From the NCBI GenBank assembly GCA_963920705.1, contig OY987232.1:2852001-2916000 (forward strand): a DNA stretch of 64,000 nt. Direction: 5' to 3'. Position 1 is the stretch's first letter, and every line of letters starts with the position of its first letter. Under the pieces are notes generated by a model that was not told the origin of the DNA, made no database searches, and saw nothing but the letters and a program-made list of their open reading frames with translations. This document shows, one piece after another, positions 39,120 through 53,700 of the stretch. The translations under genes and the position numbers were made by a program. The DNA is from Odiellus spinosus (Eukaryota; Arthropoda; Arachnida; Opiliones; Phalangiidae).

Positions 39120-39900
39120 TTATGAAATTTGTGAATCTATACTTGGGAAATTTATGAGTCTATACTTGGTAAATTTGTGAATCTATACTTACGAAATTTG
39201 TGAATCTATATTTGGAAAATTTGTAAATCTATATTTGGGAAATTTGTGAATCTATACTTGGGAAATTTGTGGATCTATCCTTGGGAAATTTGTGGATCTA
39301 TCCTTGGGAAATTTGTGGATCTATCCTTGGGAAATTTGTGGATCTATACTTGGGAAATTTGTGTATCTATACTTGGGAAATTTGTGGATCTATACTTGGG
39401 AAATTTGTGGATTTATACTTAGGGAATTTGTGAATCTATACTTGGAAAATTTGTGAATCTATACTTGGAAAATTTGTGAATCTATACTTGGAAAATTTGT
39501 GAATCTATCCTTATGAAATTTGTGAATCTATACTTGGGAAATTTATGAGTCTATACTTGGTAAATTTGTGAATCTATACTTACGAAATTTGTGAATCTAT
39601 ATTTGGAAAATTTGTAAATCTATATTTGGGAAATTTGTGAATCTATACTTGGGAAATTTGTGGATCTATCCTTGGGAAATTTGTGGATCTATCCTTGGGA
39701 AATTTGTGGATCTATACTTGGGAAATTTGTGGATCTATACTTGGGAAATTTGTGTATCTATACTTGGGAAATTTGTGGATCTATACTTGGGAAATTTGTG
39801 GATTTATACTTAGGGAATTTGTGAATCTATACTTGGAAAATTTGTGAATCTATACTTGGAAAATTTGTGAATCTATACTTGGAAAATTTGTGAATCTATA
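39120..39900 (+). repeat. 391-bp near-exact tandem duplication
   Basis: The CTTACGAAATTT unit at 39187-39198 recurs 391 bp later (ACG at 39191 and 39582), which is exactly 17 units. The two copies follow each other directly and differ at one clearly visible place: the third CTATCC unit of the first copy is CTATAC in the second. This looks recent. Confidence 0.8.
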
Positions 39901-42377
39901 CTTGGAAAATTTGTGAATCTATACTTGGAAAATTTGTGAATCTATACTTGGAAAATTTGTGAATCTATACTTGGAAAATTTGTGGATCTATACTTGGGAA
40001 ATTTGTGGATCTATGCTTGGGAAATTTGTGGATCTATACTTGGGAAATTTGTGGATCTCTACTTGGAAAATTTGTGAATCTATACTTATGAAATTTGTGA
40101 ATCTATACTTGGGAAATTTGTGAATCTATACTTGGGAAATTTGTGGATCTATACTTGGGAAATTTGTGCATCTATACTTGGGAAATTTGTGGATCTATAC
40201 TTGGGAAATTTGTGGATCTATACTTGGGAAATTTGTGGATATATACTTGGGAAATTTGTGGATTTATGCTTGGGAAATTTGTGCATCTATACTTGGGAAA
40301 TTTGTGGATCTATACTTGGGAAATTTGTGGATCTATACTTGGGAAATTTGTGGATCTATACTTGGGAAATTTGTGGATCTATACTTAGGGAATTTGTGAA
40401 TCTATACTTGGGAAATTTGTGAATCTATATTTGGGAAATTTGTGGATCTATACTTGGGAAATTTGTGGATCTATACTTGGGAAATTTGTGGATCTATACT
40501 TGGGAAATTTGTGGATCAATACTTGGGAAATTTGTGGATCTATACTTGGGAAATTTTGTGGATCTATACTTGGGAAATTTGTGGATCTATACTTGGGAAA
40601 TTTTTGGATCTCTACTTGGAAAATTTGTGAATCTATACTTGGAAAATTTGTGAATCTATCCTTATGAAATTTGTGAATCTATACTTGGGAAATTTATGAG
40701 TCTATACTTGGTAAATTTGTGAATCTATACTTACGAAATTTGTGAATCTATATTTGGAAAATTTGTAAATCTATATTTGGGAAATTTGTGAATCTATACT
40801 TGGGAAATTTGTGAATCTATACTTGGGAAATTTGTGGATCTATCCTTGGGAAATTTGTGGATCTATCCTTGGGAAATTTGTGGATCTATACTTTTGAAAT
40901 TTGTGGATCTATACTTGGGAAATTTGTGGATCTATACTTGGGAAATTTTGTGGATCTATACTTGGGAAATTTGTGGATCTATACTTGGGAAATTTTGTGG
41001 ATCTATACTTGGGAAATTTGTGGATCTATACTTGGGAAAATGGTGGATCTATACTTAGGGTATTTTTGAATTTATACTTGGGAAATTTGTGCATCTATAC
41101 TTGGGAAATTTGTGGATCTATACTTGGGAAATTTGTGTATCTATACTTGGGAAATTTGTGCATCTATACTTGGGAAATTTGTGGATCTATACTTGGGAAA
41201 TTTGTGGATCTATACTTGGGAAATTTGTGGACCTCTACTTGGAAAATTTGTGAATCTATACTTGGAAAATTTGTGAATCTATCCTTATGAAATTTGTGAA
41301 TCTATACTTAGGAAATTTATGAGTCTATACTTGGTAAATTTGTGAGTCTATACTTGGGAAATTTGTGAATCTATATTTGGAAAATTTGTGAATCTATATT
41401 TGGGAAATTTGTGAATCTATACTTGGGAAATTTGTGAATCTATATTTGGGAAATTTGTGGATCTATACTTGGGAAATTTGTGGATCAATACTTGGGAAAT
41501 TTGTGGATCTATACTTGGGAAATTTTGTGGATCTATACTTGGGAAATTTGTGGATCTATACTTGGGAAATTTTTGGATCTCTACTTGGAAAATTTGTGAA
41601 TCTATACTTGGAAAATTTGTGAATCTATCCTTATGAAATTTGTGAATCTATACTTGGGAAATTTTGAATTTATACTTGGGAAATTTGTGCATCTATACTT
41701 GGGAAATTTGTGGATCTATACTTGGGAAATTTGTGTATCTATACTTGGGAAATTTGTGGATCTATACTTGGGAAATTTGTGGATTTATACTTAGGGAATT
41801 TGTGAATCTATACTTGGAAAATTTGTGAATCTATACTTGGAAAATTTGTGAATCTATACTTGGAAAATTTGTGAATCTATACTTGGAAAATTTGTGAATC
41901 TATACTTGGAAAATTTGTGAATCTATACTTGGAAAATTTGTGGATCTATACTTGGGAAATTTGTGGATCTATACTTGGGAAATTTGTGGATCTATACTTG
42001 GGAAATTTGTGGATCTCTACTTGGAAAATTTGTGAATCTATACTTATGAAATTTGTGAATCTATACTTGGGAAATTTGTGAATCTATACTTGGGAAATTT
42101 GTGGATCTATACTTGGGAAATTTGTGCATCTATACTTGGGAAATTTGTGGATCTATACTTGGGAAATTTGTGGATCTATACTTGGGAAATTTGTGGATAT
42201 ATACTTGGGAAATTTGTGGATCTATGCTTGGGAAATTTGTGCATCTATACTTGGGAAATTTGTGGATCTATACTTGGGAAATTTGTGGATCTATACTTGG
42301 GAAATTTGTGGATCTATACTTGGGAAATTTGTGGATCTATACTTAGGGAATTTGTGAATCTATACTTGAGAAATTTG
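39901..42377 (+). repeat. Entry zone and first copy of a 1,612-bp duplication
   Basis: 40766-42377 is copied as 42378-43989. The new marker GGGAAAATGGTGG appears near 41036 together with ACTTAGGGTATTTTT. Left of 40766 the units still follow the pattern of the 19-25 kb zone (for example 40419-40667 resembles 19749-19997). Confidence 0.8.
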
Positions 42378-45300
42378 TAAATCTATATTTGGGAAATTTG
42401 TGAATCTATACTTGGGAAATTTGTGAATCTATACTTGGGAAATTTGTGGATCTATCCTTGGGAAATTTGTGGATCTATCCTTGGGAAATTTGTGGATCTA
42501 TACTTTTGAAATTTGTGGATCTATACTTGGGAAATTTGTGGATCTATACTTGGGAAATTTTGTGGATCTATACTTGGGAAATTTGTGGATCTATACTTGG
42601 GAAATTTTGTGGATCTATACTTGGGAAATTTGTGGATCTATACTTGGGAAAATGGTGGATCTATACTTAGGGTATTTTTGAATTTATACTTGGGAAATTT
42701 GTGCATCTATACTTGGGAAATTTGTGGATCTATACTTGGGAAATTTGTGTATCTATACTTGGGAAATTTGTGCATCTATACTTGGGAAATTTGTGGATCT
42801 ATACTTGGGAAATTTGTGGATCTATACTTGGGAAATTTGTGGACCTCTACTTGGAAAATTTGTGAATCTATACTTGGAAAATTTGTGAATCTATCCTTAT
42901 GAAATTTGTGAATCTATACTTAGGAAATTTATGAGTCTATACTTGGTAAATTTGTGAGTCTATACTTGGGAAATTTGTGAATCTATATTTGGAAAATTTG
43001 TGAATCTATATTTGGGAAATTTGTGAATCTATACTTGGGAAATTTGTGAATCTATATTTGGGAAATTTGTGGATCTATACTTGGGAAATTTGTGGATCAA
43101 TACTTGGGAAATTTGTGGATCTATACTTGGGAAATTTTGTGGATCTATACTTGGGAAATTTGTGGATCTATACTTGGGAAATTTTTGGATCTCTACTTGG
43201 AAAATTTGTGAATCTATACTTGGAAAATTTGTGAATCTATCCTTATGAAATTTGTGAATCTATACTTGGGAAATTTTGAATTTATACTTGGGAAATTTGT
43301 GCATCTATACTTGGGAAATTTGTGGATCTATACTTGGGAAATTTGTGTATCTATACTTGGGAAATTTGTGGATCTATACTTGGGAAATTTGTGGATTTAT
43401 ACTTAGGGAATTTGTGAATCTATACTTGGAAAATTTGTGAATCTATACTTGGAAAATTTGTGAATCTATACTTGGAAAATTTGTGAATCTATACTTGGAA
43501 AATTTGTGAATCTATACTTGGAAAATTTGTGAATCTATACTTGGAAAATTTGTGGATCTATACTTGGGAAATTTGTGGATCTATACTTGGGAAATTTGTG
43601 GATCTATACTTGGGAAATTTGTGGATCTCTACTTGGAAAATTTGTGAATCTATACTTATGAAATTTGTGAATCTATACTTGGGAAATTTGTGAATCTATA
43701 CTTGGGAAATTTGTGGATCTATACTTGGGAAATTTGTGCATCTATACTTGGGAAATTTGTGGATCTATACTTGGGAAATTTGTGGATCTATACTTGGGAA
43801 ATTTGTGGATATATACTTGGGAAATTTGTGGATCTATGCTTGGGAAATTTGTGCATCTATACTTGGGAAATTTGTGGATCTATACTTGGGAAATTTGTGG
43901 ATCTATACTTGGGAAATTTGTGGATCTATACTTGGGAAATTTGTGGATCTATACTTAGGGAATTTGTGAATCTATACTTGAGAAATTTGTGAATCTATAC
44001 TTGGGAAATTTGTGAATTTATACTTAGGAAATTTGTGAATTTATACTTAGGAAATTTGTGCATCTATACTTGGGAAATTTGTGGATCTATACTTGGGAAA
44101 TTTTGTGGATCTATACTTGGGAAATTTTTGGATCTCTACTTGGGAAATTTTTGGATCTCTACTTGGAAAATTTGTGAATCTATACTTGGAAAATTTGTGA
44201 ATCTATCCTTATGAAATTTGTGAATCTATACTTGGGAAATTTATGAGTCTATACTTGGTAAATTTGTGAATCTATACTTGGGAAATTTGTGAATCTATAT
44301 TTGGAAAATTTGTGAATCTATATTTGGGAAATTTGTGAATCTATACTTGGGAAATTTGTGAATCTATACTTGGGAAATTTTGTGGATCTATACTTGGGAA
44401 ATTTGTGGATCTATACTTGGGAAATTTTTGGATCTCTACTTGGAAAATTTGTGAATCTATACTTGGAAAATTTGTGAATCTATCCTTATGAAATTTGTGA
44501 ATCTATACTTGGGAAATTTATGAGTCTATACTTGGTAAATTTGTGAATCTATACTTACGAAATTTGTGAATCTATATTTGGAAAATTTGTAAATCTATAT
44601 TTGGGAAATTTGTGAATCTATACTTGGGAAATTTGTGAATCTATACTTGGGAAATTTGTGGATCTATCCTTGGGAAATTTGTGGATCTATCCTTGGGAAA
44701 TTTGTGGATCTATACTTTTGAAATTTGTGGATCTATACTTGGGAAATTTGTGGATCTATACTTGGGAAATTTTGTGGATCTATACTTGGGAAATTTGTGG
44801 ATCTATACTTGGGAAAATGGTGGATCTATACTTTGGGTATTTTTGAATTTATACTTGGGAAATCTGTGCATCTATACTTGGGAAATTTGTGGATCTATAC
44901 TTGGGAAATTTGTGTATCTATACTTGGGAAATTTGTGCATCTATACTTGGGAAATTTGTGGATCTATACTTGGGAAATTTGTGGATCTATACTTGGGAAA
45001 TTTGTGGACCTCTACTTGGAAAATTTGTGAATCTATACTTGGAAAATTTGTGAATCTATCCTTATGAAATTTGTGAATCTATACTTGGGAAATTTATGAG
45101 TCTATACTTGGTAAATTTGTGAATCTATACTTACGAAATTTGTGAATCTATATTTGGAAAATTTGTAAATCTATATTTGGGAAATTTGTGAATCTATACT
45201 TGGGAAATTTGTGAATCTATACTTGGGAAATTTGTGGATCTATCCTTGGGAAATTTGTGGATCTATCCTTGGGAAATTTGTGGATCTATACTTTTGAAAT

Positions 45301-48300
45301 TTGTGGATCTATACTTGGGAAATTTGTGGATCTATACTTGGGAAATTTTGTGGATCTATACTTGGGAAATTTGTGGATCTATACTTGGGAAATTTTGTGG
45401 ATCTATACTTGGGAAATTTGTGGATCTATACTTGGGAAAATGGTGGATCTATACTTAGGGTATTTTTGAATTTATACTTGGGAAATTTGTGCATCTATAC
45501 TTGGGAAATTTGTGGATCTATACTTGGGAAATTTGTGTATCTATACTTGGGAAATTTGTGCATCTATACTTGGGAAATTTGTGGATCTATACTTGGGAAA
45601 TTTGTGGATCTATACTTGGGAAATTTGTGGACCTCTACTTGGAAAATTTGTGAATCTATACTTGGAAAATTTGTGAATCTATCCTTATGAAATTTGTGAA
45701 TCTATACTTGGGAAATTTATGAGTCTATACTTGGTAAATTTGTGAGTCTATACTTGGGAAATTTGTGAATCTATATTTGGAAAATTTGTGAATCTATATT
45801 TGGGAAATTTGTGAATCTATACTTGGGAAATTTGTGAATCTATATTTGGGAAATTTGTGGATCTATACTTGGGAAATTTGTGGATCTATACTTGGGAAAT
45901 TTGTGGATCAATACTTGGGAAATTTGTGGATCTATACTTGGGAAATTTTGTGGATCTATACTTGGGAAATTTGTGGATCTATACTTGGGAAATTTTTGGA
46001 TCTCTACTTGGAAAATTTGTGAATCTATACTTGGAAAATTTGTGAATCTATCCTTATGAAATTTGTGAATCTATACTTGGGAAATTTTGAATTTATACTT
46101 GGGAAATTTGTGCATCTATACTTGGGAAATTTGTGGATCTATACTTGGGAAATTTGTGTATCTATACTTGGGAAATTTGTGGATCTATACTTGGGAAATT
46201 TGTGGATTTATACTTAGGGAATTTGTGAATCTATACTTGGAAAATTTGTGAATCTATACTTGGAAAATTTGTGAATCTATACTTGGAAAATTTGTGAATC
46301 TATACTTGGAAAATTTGTGAATCTATACTTGGAAAATTTGTGAATCTATACTTGGAAAATTTGTGGATCTATACTTGGGAAATTTGTGGATCTATACTTG
46401 GGAAATTTGTGGATCTATACTTGGGAAATTTGTGGATCTCTACTTGGAAAATTTGTGAATCTATACTTATGAAATTTGTGAATCTATACTTGGGAAATTT
46501 GTGAATCTATACTTGGGAAATTTGTGGATCTATACTTGGGAAATTTGTGCATCTATACTTGGGAAATTTGTGGATCTATACTTGGGAAATTTGTGGATCT
46601 ATACTTGGGAAATTTGTGGATATATACTTGGGAAATTTGTGGATCTATGCTTGGGAAATTTGTGCATCTATACTTGGGAAATTTGTGGATCTATACTTGG
46701 GAAATTTGTGGATCTATACTTGGGAAATTTGTGGATCTATACTTGGGAAATTTGTGGATCTATACTTAGGGAATTTGTGAATCTATACTTGAGAAATTTG
46801 TGAATCTATACTTGGGAAATTTGTGAATTTATACTTAGGAAATTTGTGAATTTATACTTAGGAAATTTGTGCATCTATACTTGGGAAATTTGTGGATCTA
46901 TACTTGGGAAATTTTGTGGATCTATACTTGGGAAATTTTTGGATCTCTACTTGGGAAATTTTTGGATCTCTACTTGGAAAATTTGTGAATCTATACTTGG
47001 AAAATTTGTGAATCTATCCTTATGAAATTTGTGAATCTATACTTGGGAAATTTATGAGTCTATACTTGGTAAATTTGTGAATCTATACTTGGGAAATTTG
47101 TGAATCTATATTTGGAAAATTTGTGAATCTATATTTGGGAAATTTGTGAATCTATACTTGGGAAATTTGTGAATCTATACTTGGGAAATTTTGTGGATCT
47201 ATACTTGGGAAATTTGTGGATCTATACTTGGGAAATTTTTGGATCTCTACTTGGAAAATTTGTGAATCTATACTTGGAAAATTTGTGAATCTATCCTTAT
47301 GAAATTTGTGAATCTATACTTGGGAAATTTATGAGTCTATACTTGGTAAATTTGTGAATCTATACTTACGAAATTTGTGAATCTATATTTGGAAAATTTG
47401 TAAATCTATATTTGGGAAATTTGTGAATCTATACTTGGGAAATTTGTGAATCTATACTTGGGAAATTTGTGGATCTATCCTTGGGAAATTTGTGGATCTA
47501 TCCTTGGGAAATTTGTGGATCTATACTTTTGAAATTTGTGGATCTATACTTGGGAAATTTGTGGATCTATACTTGGGAAATTTTGTGGATCTATACTTGG
47601 GAAATTTGTGGATCTATACTTGGGAAAATGGTGGATCTATACTTTGGGTATTTTTGAATTTATACTTGGGAAATCTGTGCATCTATACTTGGGAAATTTG
47701 TGGATCTATACTTGGGAAATTTGTGTATCTATACTTGGGAAATTTGTGCATCTATACTTGGGAAATTTGTGGATCTATACTTGGGAAATTTGTGGATCTA
47801 TACTTGGGAAATTTGTGGACCTCTACTTGGAAAATTTGTGAATCTATACTTGGAAAATTTGTGAATCTATCCTTATGAAATTTGTGAATCTATACTTGGG
47901 AAATTTATGAGTCTATACTTGGTAAATTTGTGAATCTATACTTACGAAATTTGTGAATCTATATTTGGAAAATTTGTAAATCTATATTTGGGAAATTTGT
48001 GAATCTATACTTGGGAAATTTGTGAATCTATACTTGGGAAATTTGTGGATCTATCCTTGGGAAATTTGTGGATCTATCCTTGGGAAATTTGTGGATCTAT
48101 ACTTTTGAAATTTGTGGATCTATACTTGGGAAATTTGTGGATCTATACTTGGGAAATTTTGTGGATCTATACTTGGGAAATTTGTGGATCTATACTTGGG
48201 AAATTTTGTGGATCTATACTTGGGAAATTTGTGGATCTATACTTGGGAAAATGGTGGATCTATACTTAGGGTATTTTTGAATTTATACTTGGGAAATTTG

Positions 48301-50797
48301 TGCATCTATACTTGGGAAATTTGTGGATCTATACTTGGGAAATTTGTGTATCTATACTTGGGAAATTTGTGCATCTATACTTGGGAAATTTGTGCATCTA
48401 TACTTGGGAAATTTGTGGATCTATACTTGGGAAATTTGTGGATCTATACTTGGGAAATTTGTGGACCTCTACTTGGAAAATTTGTGAATCTATACTTGGA
48501 AAATTTGTGAATCTATCCTTATGAAATTTGTGAATCTATACTTGGGAAATTTATGAGTCTATACTTGGTAAATTTGTGAGTCTATACTTGGGAAATTTGT
48601 GAATCTATATTTGGAAAATTTGTGAATCTATATTTGGGAAATTTGTGAATCTATACTTGGGAAATTTGTGAATCTATATTTGGGAAATTTGTGGATCTAT
48701 ACTTGGGAAATTTGTGGATCTATACTTGGGAAATTTGTGGATCAATACTTGGGAAATTTGTGGATCTATACTTGGGAAATTTTGTGGATCTATACTTGGG
48801 AAATTTGTGGATCTATACTTGGGAAATTTTTGGATCTCTACTTGGAAAATTTGTGAATCTATACTTGGAAAATTTGTGAATCTATCCTTATGAAATTTGT
48901 GAATCTATACTTGGGAAATTTTGAATTTATACTTGGGAAATTTGTGCATCTATACTTGGGAAATTTGTGGATCTATACTTGGGAAATTTGTGTATCTATA
49001 CTTGGGAAATTTGTGGATCTATACTTGGGAAATTTGTGGATTTATACTTAGGGAATTTGTGAATCTATACTTGGAAAATTTGTGAATCTATACTTGGAAA
49101 ATTTGTGAATCTATACTTGGAAAATTTGTGAATCTATACTTGGAAAATTTGTGAATCTATACTTGGAAAATTTGTGAATCTATACTTGGAAAATTTGTGG
49201 ATCTATACTTGGGAAATTTGTGGATCTATACTTGGGAAATTTGTGGATCTATACTTGGGAAATTTGTGGATCTCTACTTGGAAAATTTGTGAATCTATAC
49301 TTATGAAATTTGTGAATCTATACTTGGGAAATTTGTGAATCTATACTTGGGAAATTTGTGAATCTATACTTGGGAAATTTGTGGATCTATACTTGGGAAA
49401 TTTGTGCATCTATACTTGGGAAATTTGTGGATCTATACTTGGGAAATTTGTGGATCTATACTTGGGAAATTTGTGGATATATACTTGGGAAATTTGTGGA
49501 TCTATGCTTGGGAAATTTGTGCATCTATACTTGGGAAATTTGTGGATCTATACTTGGGAAATTTGTGGATCTATACTTGGGAAATTTGTGGATCTATACT
49601 TGGGAAATTTGTGGATCTATACTTAGGGAATTTGTGAATCTATACTTGAGAAATTTGTGAATCTATACTTGGGAAATTTGTGAATTTATACTTAGGAAAT
49701 TTGTGAATTTATACTTAGGAAATTTGTGCATCTATACTTGGGAAATTTGTGGATCTATACTTGGGAAATTTTGTGGATCTATACTTGGGAAATTTTTGGA
49801 TCTCTACTTGGGAAATTTTTGGATCTCTACTTGGAAAATTTGTGAATCTATACTTGGAAAATTTGTGAATCTATCCTTATGAAATTTGTGAATCTATACT
49901 TGGGAAATTTATGAGTCTATACTTGGTAAATTTGTGAATCTATACTTGGGAAATTTGTGAATCTATATTTGGAAAATTTGTGAATCTATATTTGGGAAAT
50001 TTGTGAATCTATACTTGGGAAATTTGTGAATCTATACTTGGGAAATTTTGTGGATCTATACTTGGGAAATTTGTGGATCTATACTTGGGAAATTTTTGGA
50101 TCTCTACTTGGAAAATTTGTGAATCTATACTTGGAAAATTTGTGAATCTATCCTTATGAAATTTGTGAATCTATACTTGGGAAATTTATGAGTCTATACT
50201 TGGTAAATTTGTGAATCTATACTTACGAAATTTGTGAATCTATATTTGGAAAATTTGTAAATCTATATTTGGGAAATTTGTGAATCTATACTTGGGAAAT
50301 TTGTGAATCTATACTTGGGAAATTTGTGGATCTATCCTTGGGAAATTTGTGGATCTATCCTTGGGAAATTTGTGGATCTATACTTTTGAAATTTGTGGAT
50401 CTATACTTGGGAAATTTGTGGATCTATACTTGGGAAATTTTGTGGATCTATACTTGGGAAATTTGTGGATCTATACTTGGGAAAATGGTGGATCTATACT
50501 TTGGGTATTTTTGAATTTATACTTGGGAAATCTGTGCATCTATACTTGGGAAATTTGTGGATCTATACTTGGGAAATTTGTGTATCTATACTTGGGAAAT
50601 TTGTGCATCTATACTTGGGAAATTTGTGGATCTATACTTGGGAAATTTGTGGATCTATACTTGGGAAATTTGTGGACCTCTACTTGGAAAATTTGTGAAT
50701 CTATACTTGGAAAATTTGTGAATCTATCCTTATGAAATTTGTGAATCTATACTTGGGAAATTTATGAGTCTATACTTGGTAAATTTGTGAATCTATA
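42378..50797 (+). repeat. Three copies of an about 2.8-kb HOR
   Basis: The phrase AAATTTGTAAATCTATATTTGG starts the copies, with its TAAATC at 42378, 45166 and 47977 (2,788 and 2,811 bp). Downstream anchors agree: 44658, 47469 and 50326; 43690, 46501 and 49358. Offsets drift from 2,788 to 2,811 to 2,857 in exact 23-bp steps, showing single-unit gains. GGGAAAATGGTGG recurs about twice per copy (near 42648, 44813, 45436, 47624, 48247, 50481). The third copy stops matching near 50797. Confidence 0.85.
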
Positions 50798-53700
50798 CTT
50801 GGGAAATTTGTGAATCTATATTTGGAAAATTTGTGAATCTATATTTGGGAAATTTGTGAATCTATACTTGGGAAATTTGTGAATCTATATTTGGGAAATT
50901 TGTGGATCTATACTTGGGAAATTTGTGGATCTATACTTGGGAAATTTGTGGATCTATACTTGGGAAATTTGTGGATCAATACTTGGGAAATTTGTGGATC
51001 TATACTTGGGAAATTTTGTGGATCTATACTTGGGAAATTTGTGGATCTATACTTGGGAAATTTTTGGATCTCTACTTGGAAAATTTGTGAATCTATACTT
51101 GGAAAATTTGTGAATCTATCCTTATGAAATTTGTGAATCTATACTTGGGAAATTTTGAATTTATACTTGGGAAATTTGTGCATCTATACTTGGGAAATTT
51201 GTGGATCTATACTTGGGAAATTTGTGTATCTATACTTAGGGAATTTGTGAATCTATACTTGGAAAATTTGTGAATCTATACTTGGAAAATTTGTGAATCT
51301 ATACTTGGAAAATTTGTGAATCTATACTTGGAAAATTTTTGAATCTATACTTGGAAAATTTGTGAATCTATACTTGGGAAATTTGTGGATCTATACTTGG
51401 GAAATTTGTGGATCTATACTTGGGAAATTTGTGGATCTATACTTGGGAAATTTGTGGATCTCTACTTGGAAAATTTGTGAATCTATACTTATGAAATTTG
51501 TGAATCTATACTTGGGAAATTTGTGAATCTATACTTGGGAAATTTGTGGATCTATACTTGGGAAATTTGTGCATCTATACTTGGGAAATTTGTGGATCTA
51601 TACTTGGGAAATTTGTGGATCTATACTTGGGAAATTTGTGGATATATACTTGGGAAATTTGTGGATCTATGCTTGGGAAATTTGTGCATCTATACTTGGG
51701 AAATTTGTGGATCTATACTTGGGAAATTTGTGGATCTATACTTGGGAAATTTGTGGATCTATACTTGTTAAATTTGTGGATCTATACTTAGGGAATTTGT
51801 GAATCTATACTTGAGAAATTTGTGAATCTATACTTGGGAAATTTGTGAATTTATACTTAGGAAATTTGTGCATCTATACTTGGGAAATTTGTGGATCTAT
51901 ACTTGGGAAATTTGTGGACCTCTACTTGGAAAATTTGTGAATCTATACTTGGAAAATTTGTGAATCTATCCTTATGAAATTTGTGAATCTATACTTGGGA
52001 AATTTATGAGTCTATACTTGGTAAATTTGTGAATCTATACTTGGGAAATTTGTGAATCTATATTTGGAAAATTTGTGAATCTATATTTGGGAAATTTGTG
52101 AATCTATACTTGGGAAATTTGTGAATCTATATTTGGGAAATTTGTGGATCTATACTTGGGAAATTTGTGGATCTATACTTGGGAAATTTGTGGATCTATA
52201 CTTGGGAAATTTGTGGATCTATACTTGGGAAATTTGTGGATCAATACTTGGGAAATTTGTGGATCTATACTTGTGAAATTTTGTGGATCTATACTTGGGA
52301 AATTTGTGGATCTATACTTGGGAAATTTTTGGATCTCTACTTGGAAAATTTGTGAATCTATACTTGGAAAATTTGTGAATCTATCCTTATGAAATTTGTG
52401 AATCTATACTTGGGAAATTTATGAGTCTATACTTGGTAAATTTGTGAATCTATACATACGAAATTTGTGAATCTATATTTGGAAAATTTGTAAATCTATA
52501 TTTGGGAAATTTGTGAATCTATACTTGGGAAATTTGTGGATCTATCCTTGGGAAATTTGTGGATCTATCCTTGGGAAATTTGTGGATCTATACTTTTGAA
52601 ATTTGTGGATCTATACTTGGGAAATTTGTGGATCTATACTTGGGAAATTTTGTGGATCTATACTTGGGAAATTTGTGAATCTATACTTGGGAAATTTGTG
52701 GATCTATCCTTGGGAAATTTGTGGATCTATCCTTGGGAAATTTGTGGATCTATACTTTTGAAATTTGTGGATCTATACTTGGGAAATTTGTGGATCTATA
52801 CTTGGGAAATTTGTGGATCTATACTTGGGAAATTTGTGGATCTATACTTAGGGTATTTTTGAATTTATACTTGGAAAATTTGTGAATCTATACTTGGGAA
52901 ATTTATGAGTCTATACTTGGTAAATTTGTGAATCTATACTTGGGAAATTTGTGAATCTATATTTGGAAAATTTGTGAATCTATATTTGGGAAATTTGTGA
53001 ATCTATACTTGGGAAATTTGTGAATCTATATTTGGGAAATTTGTGGATCTATACTTGGGAAATTTGTGGATCTATACTTGGGAAATTTGTGGATCTATAC
53101 TTGGGAAATTTGTGGATCAATACTTGGGAAATTTGTGGATCTATACTTGGGAAATTTTGTGGATCTATACTTGGGAAATTTGTGGATCTATACTTGGGAA
53201 ATTTTTGGATCTCTACTTGGAAAATTTGTGAATCTATACTTGGAAAATTTGTGAATCTATCCTTATGAAATTTGTGAATCTATACTTGGAAAATTTTGAA
53301 TTTATACTTGGGAAATTTGTGCATCTATACTTGGGAAATTTGTGGATCTATACTTGGGAAATTTGTGTATCTATACTTGGGAAATTTGTGGATCTATACT
53401 TGGGAAATTTGTGGATTTATACTTAGGGAATTTGTGAATCTATACTTGGAAAATTTGTGAATCTATACTTGGAAAATTTGTGAATCTATACTTGGAAAAT
53501 TTGTGAATCTATACTTGGAAAATTTGTGAATCTATACTTGGAAAATTTGTGAAACTATACTTGGAAAATTTGTGAAACTATACTTGGAAAATTTGTGGAT
53601 CTATACTTGGGAAATTTGTGGATCTATACTTGGGAAATTTGTGGATCTCTACTTGGAAAATTTGTGAATCTATACTTATGAAATTTGTGAATCTATACTT

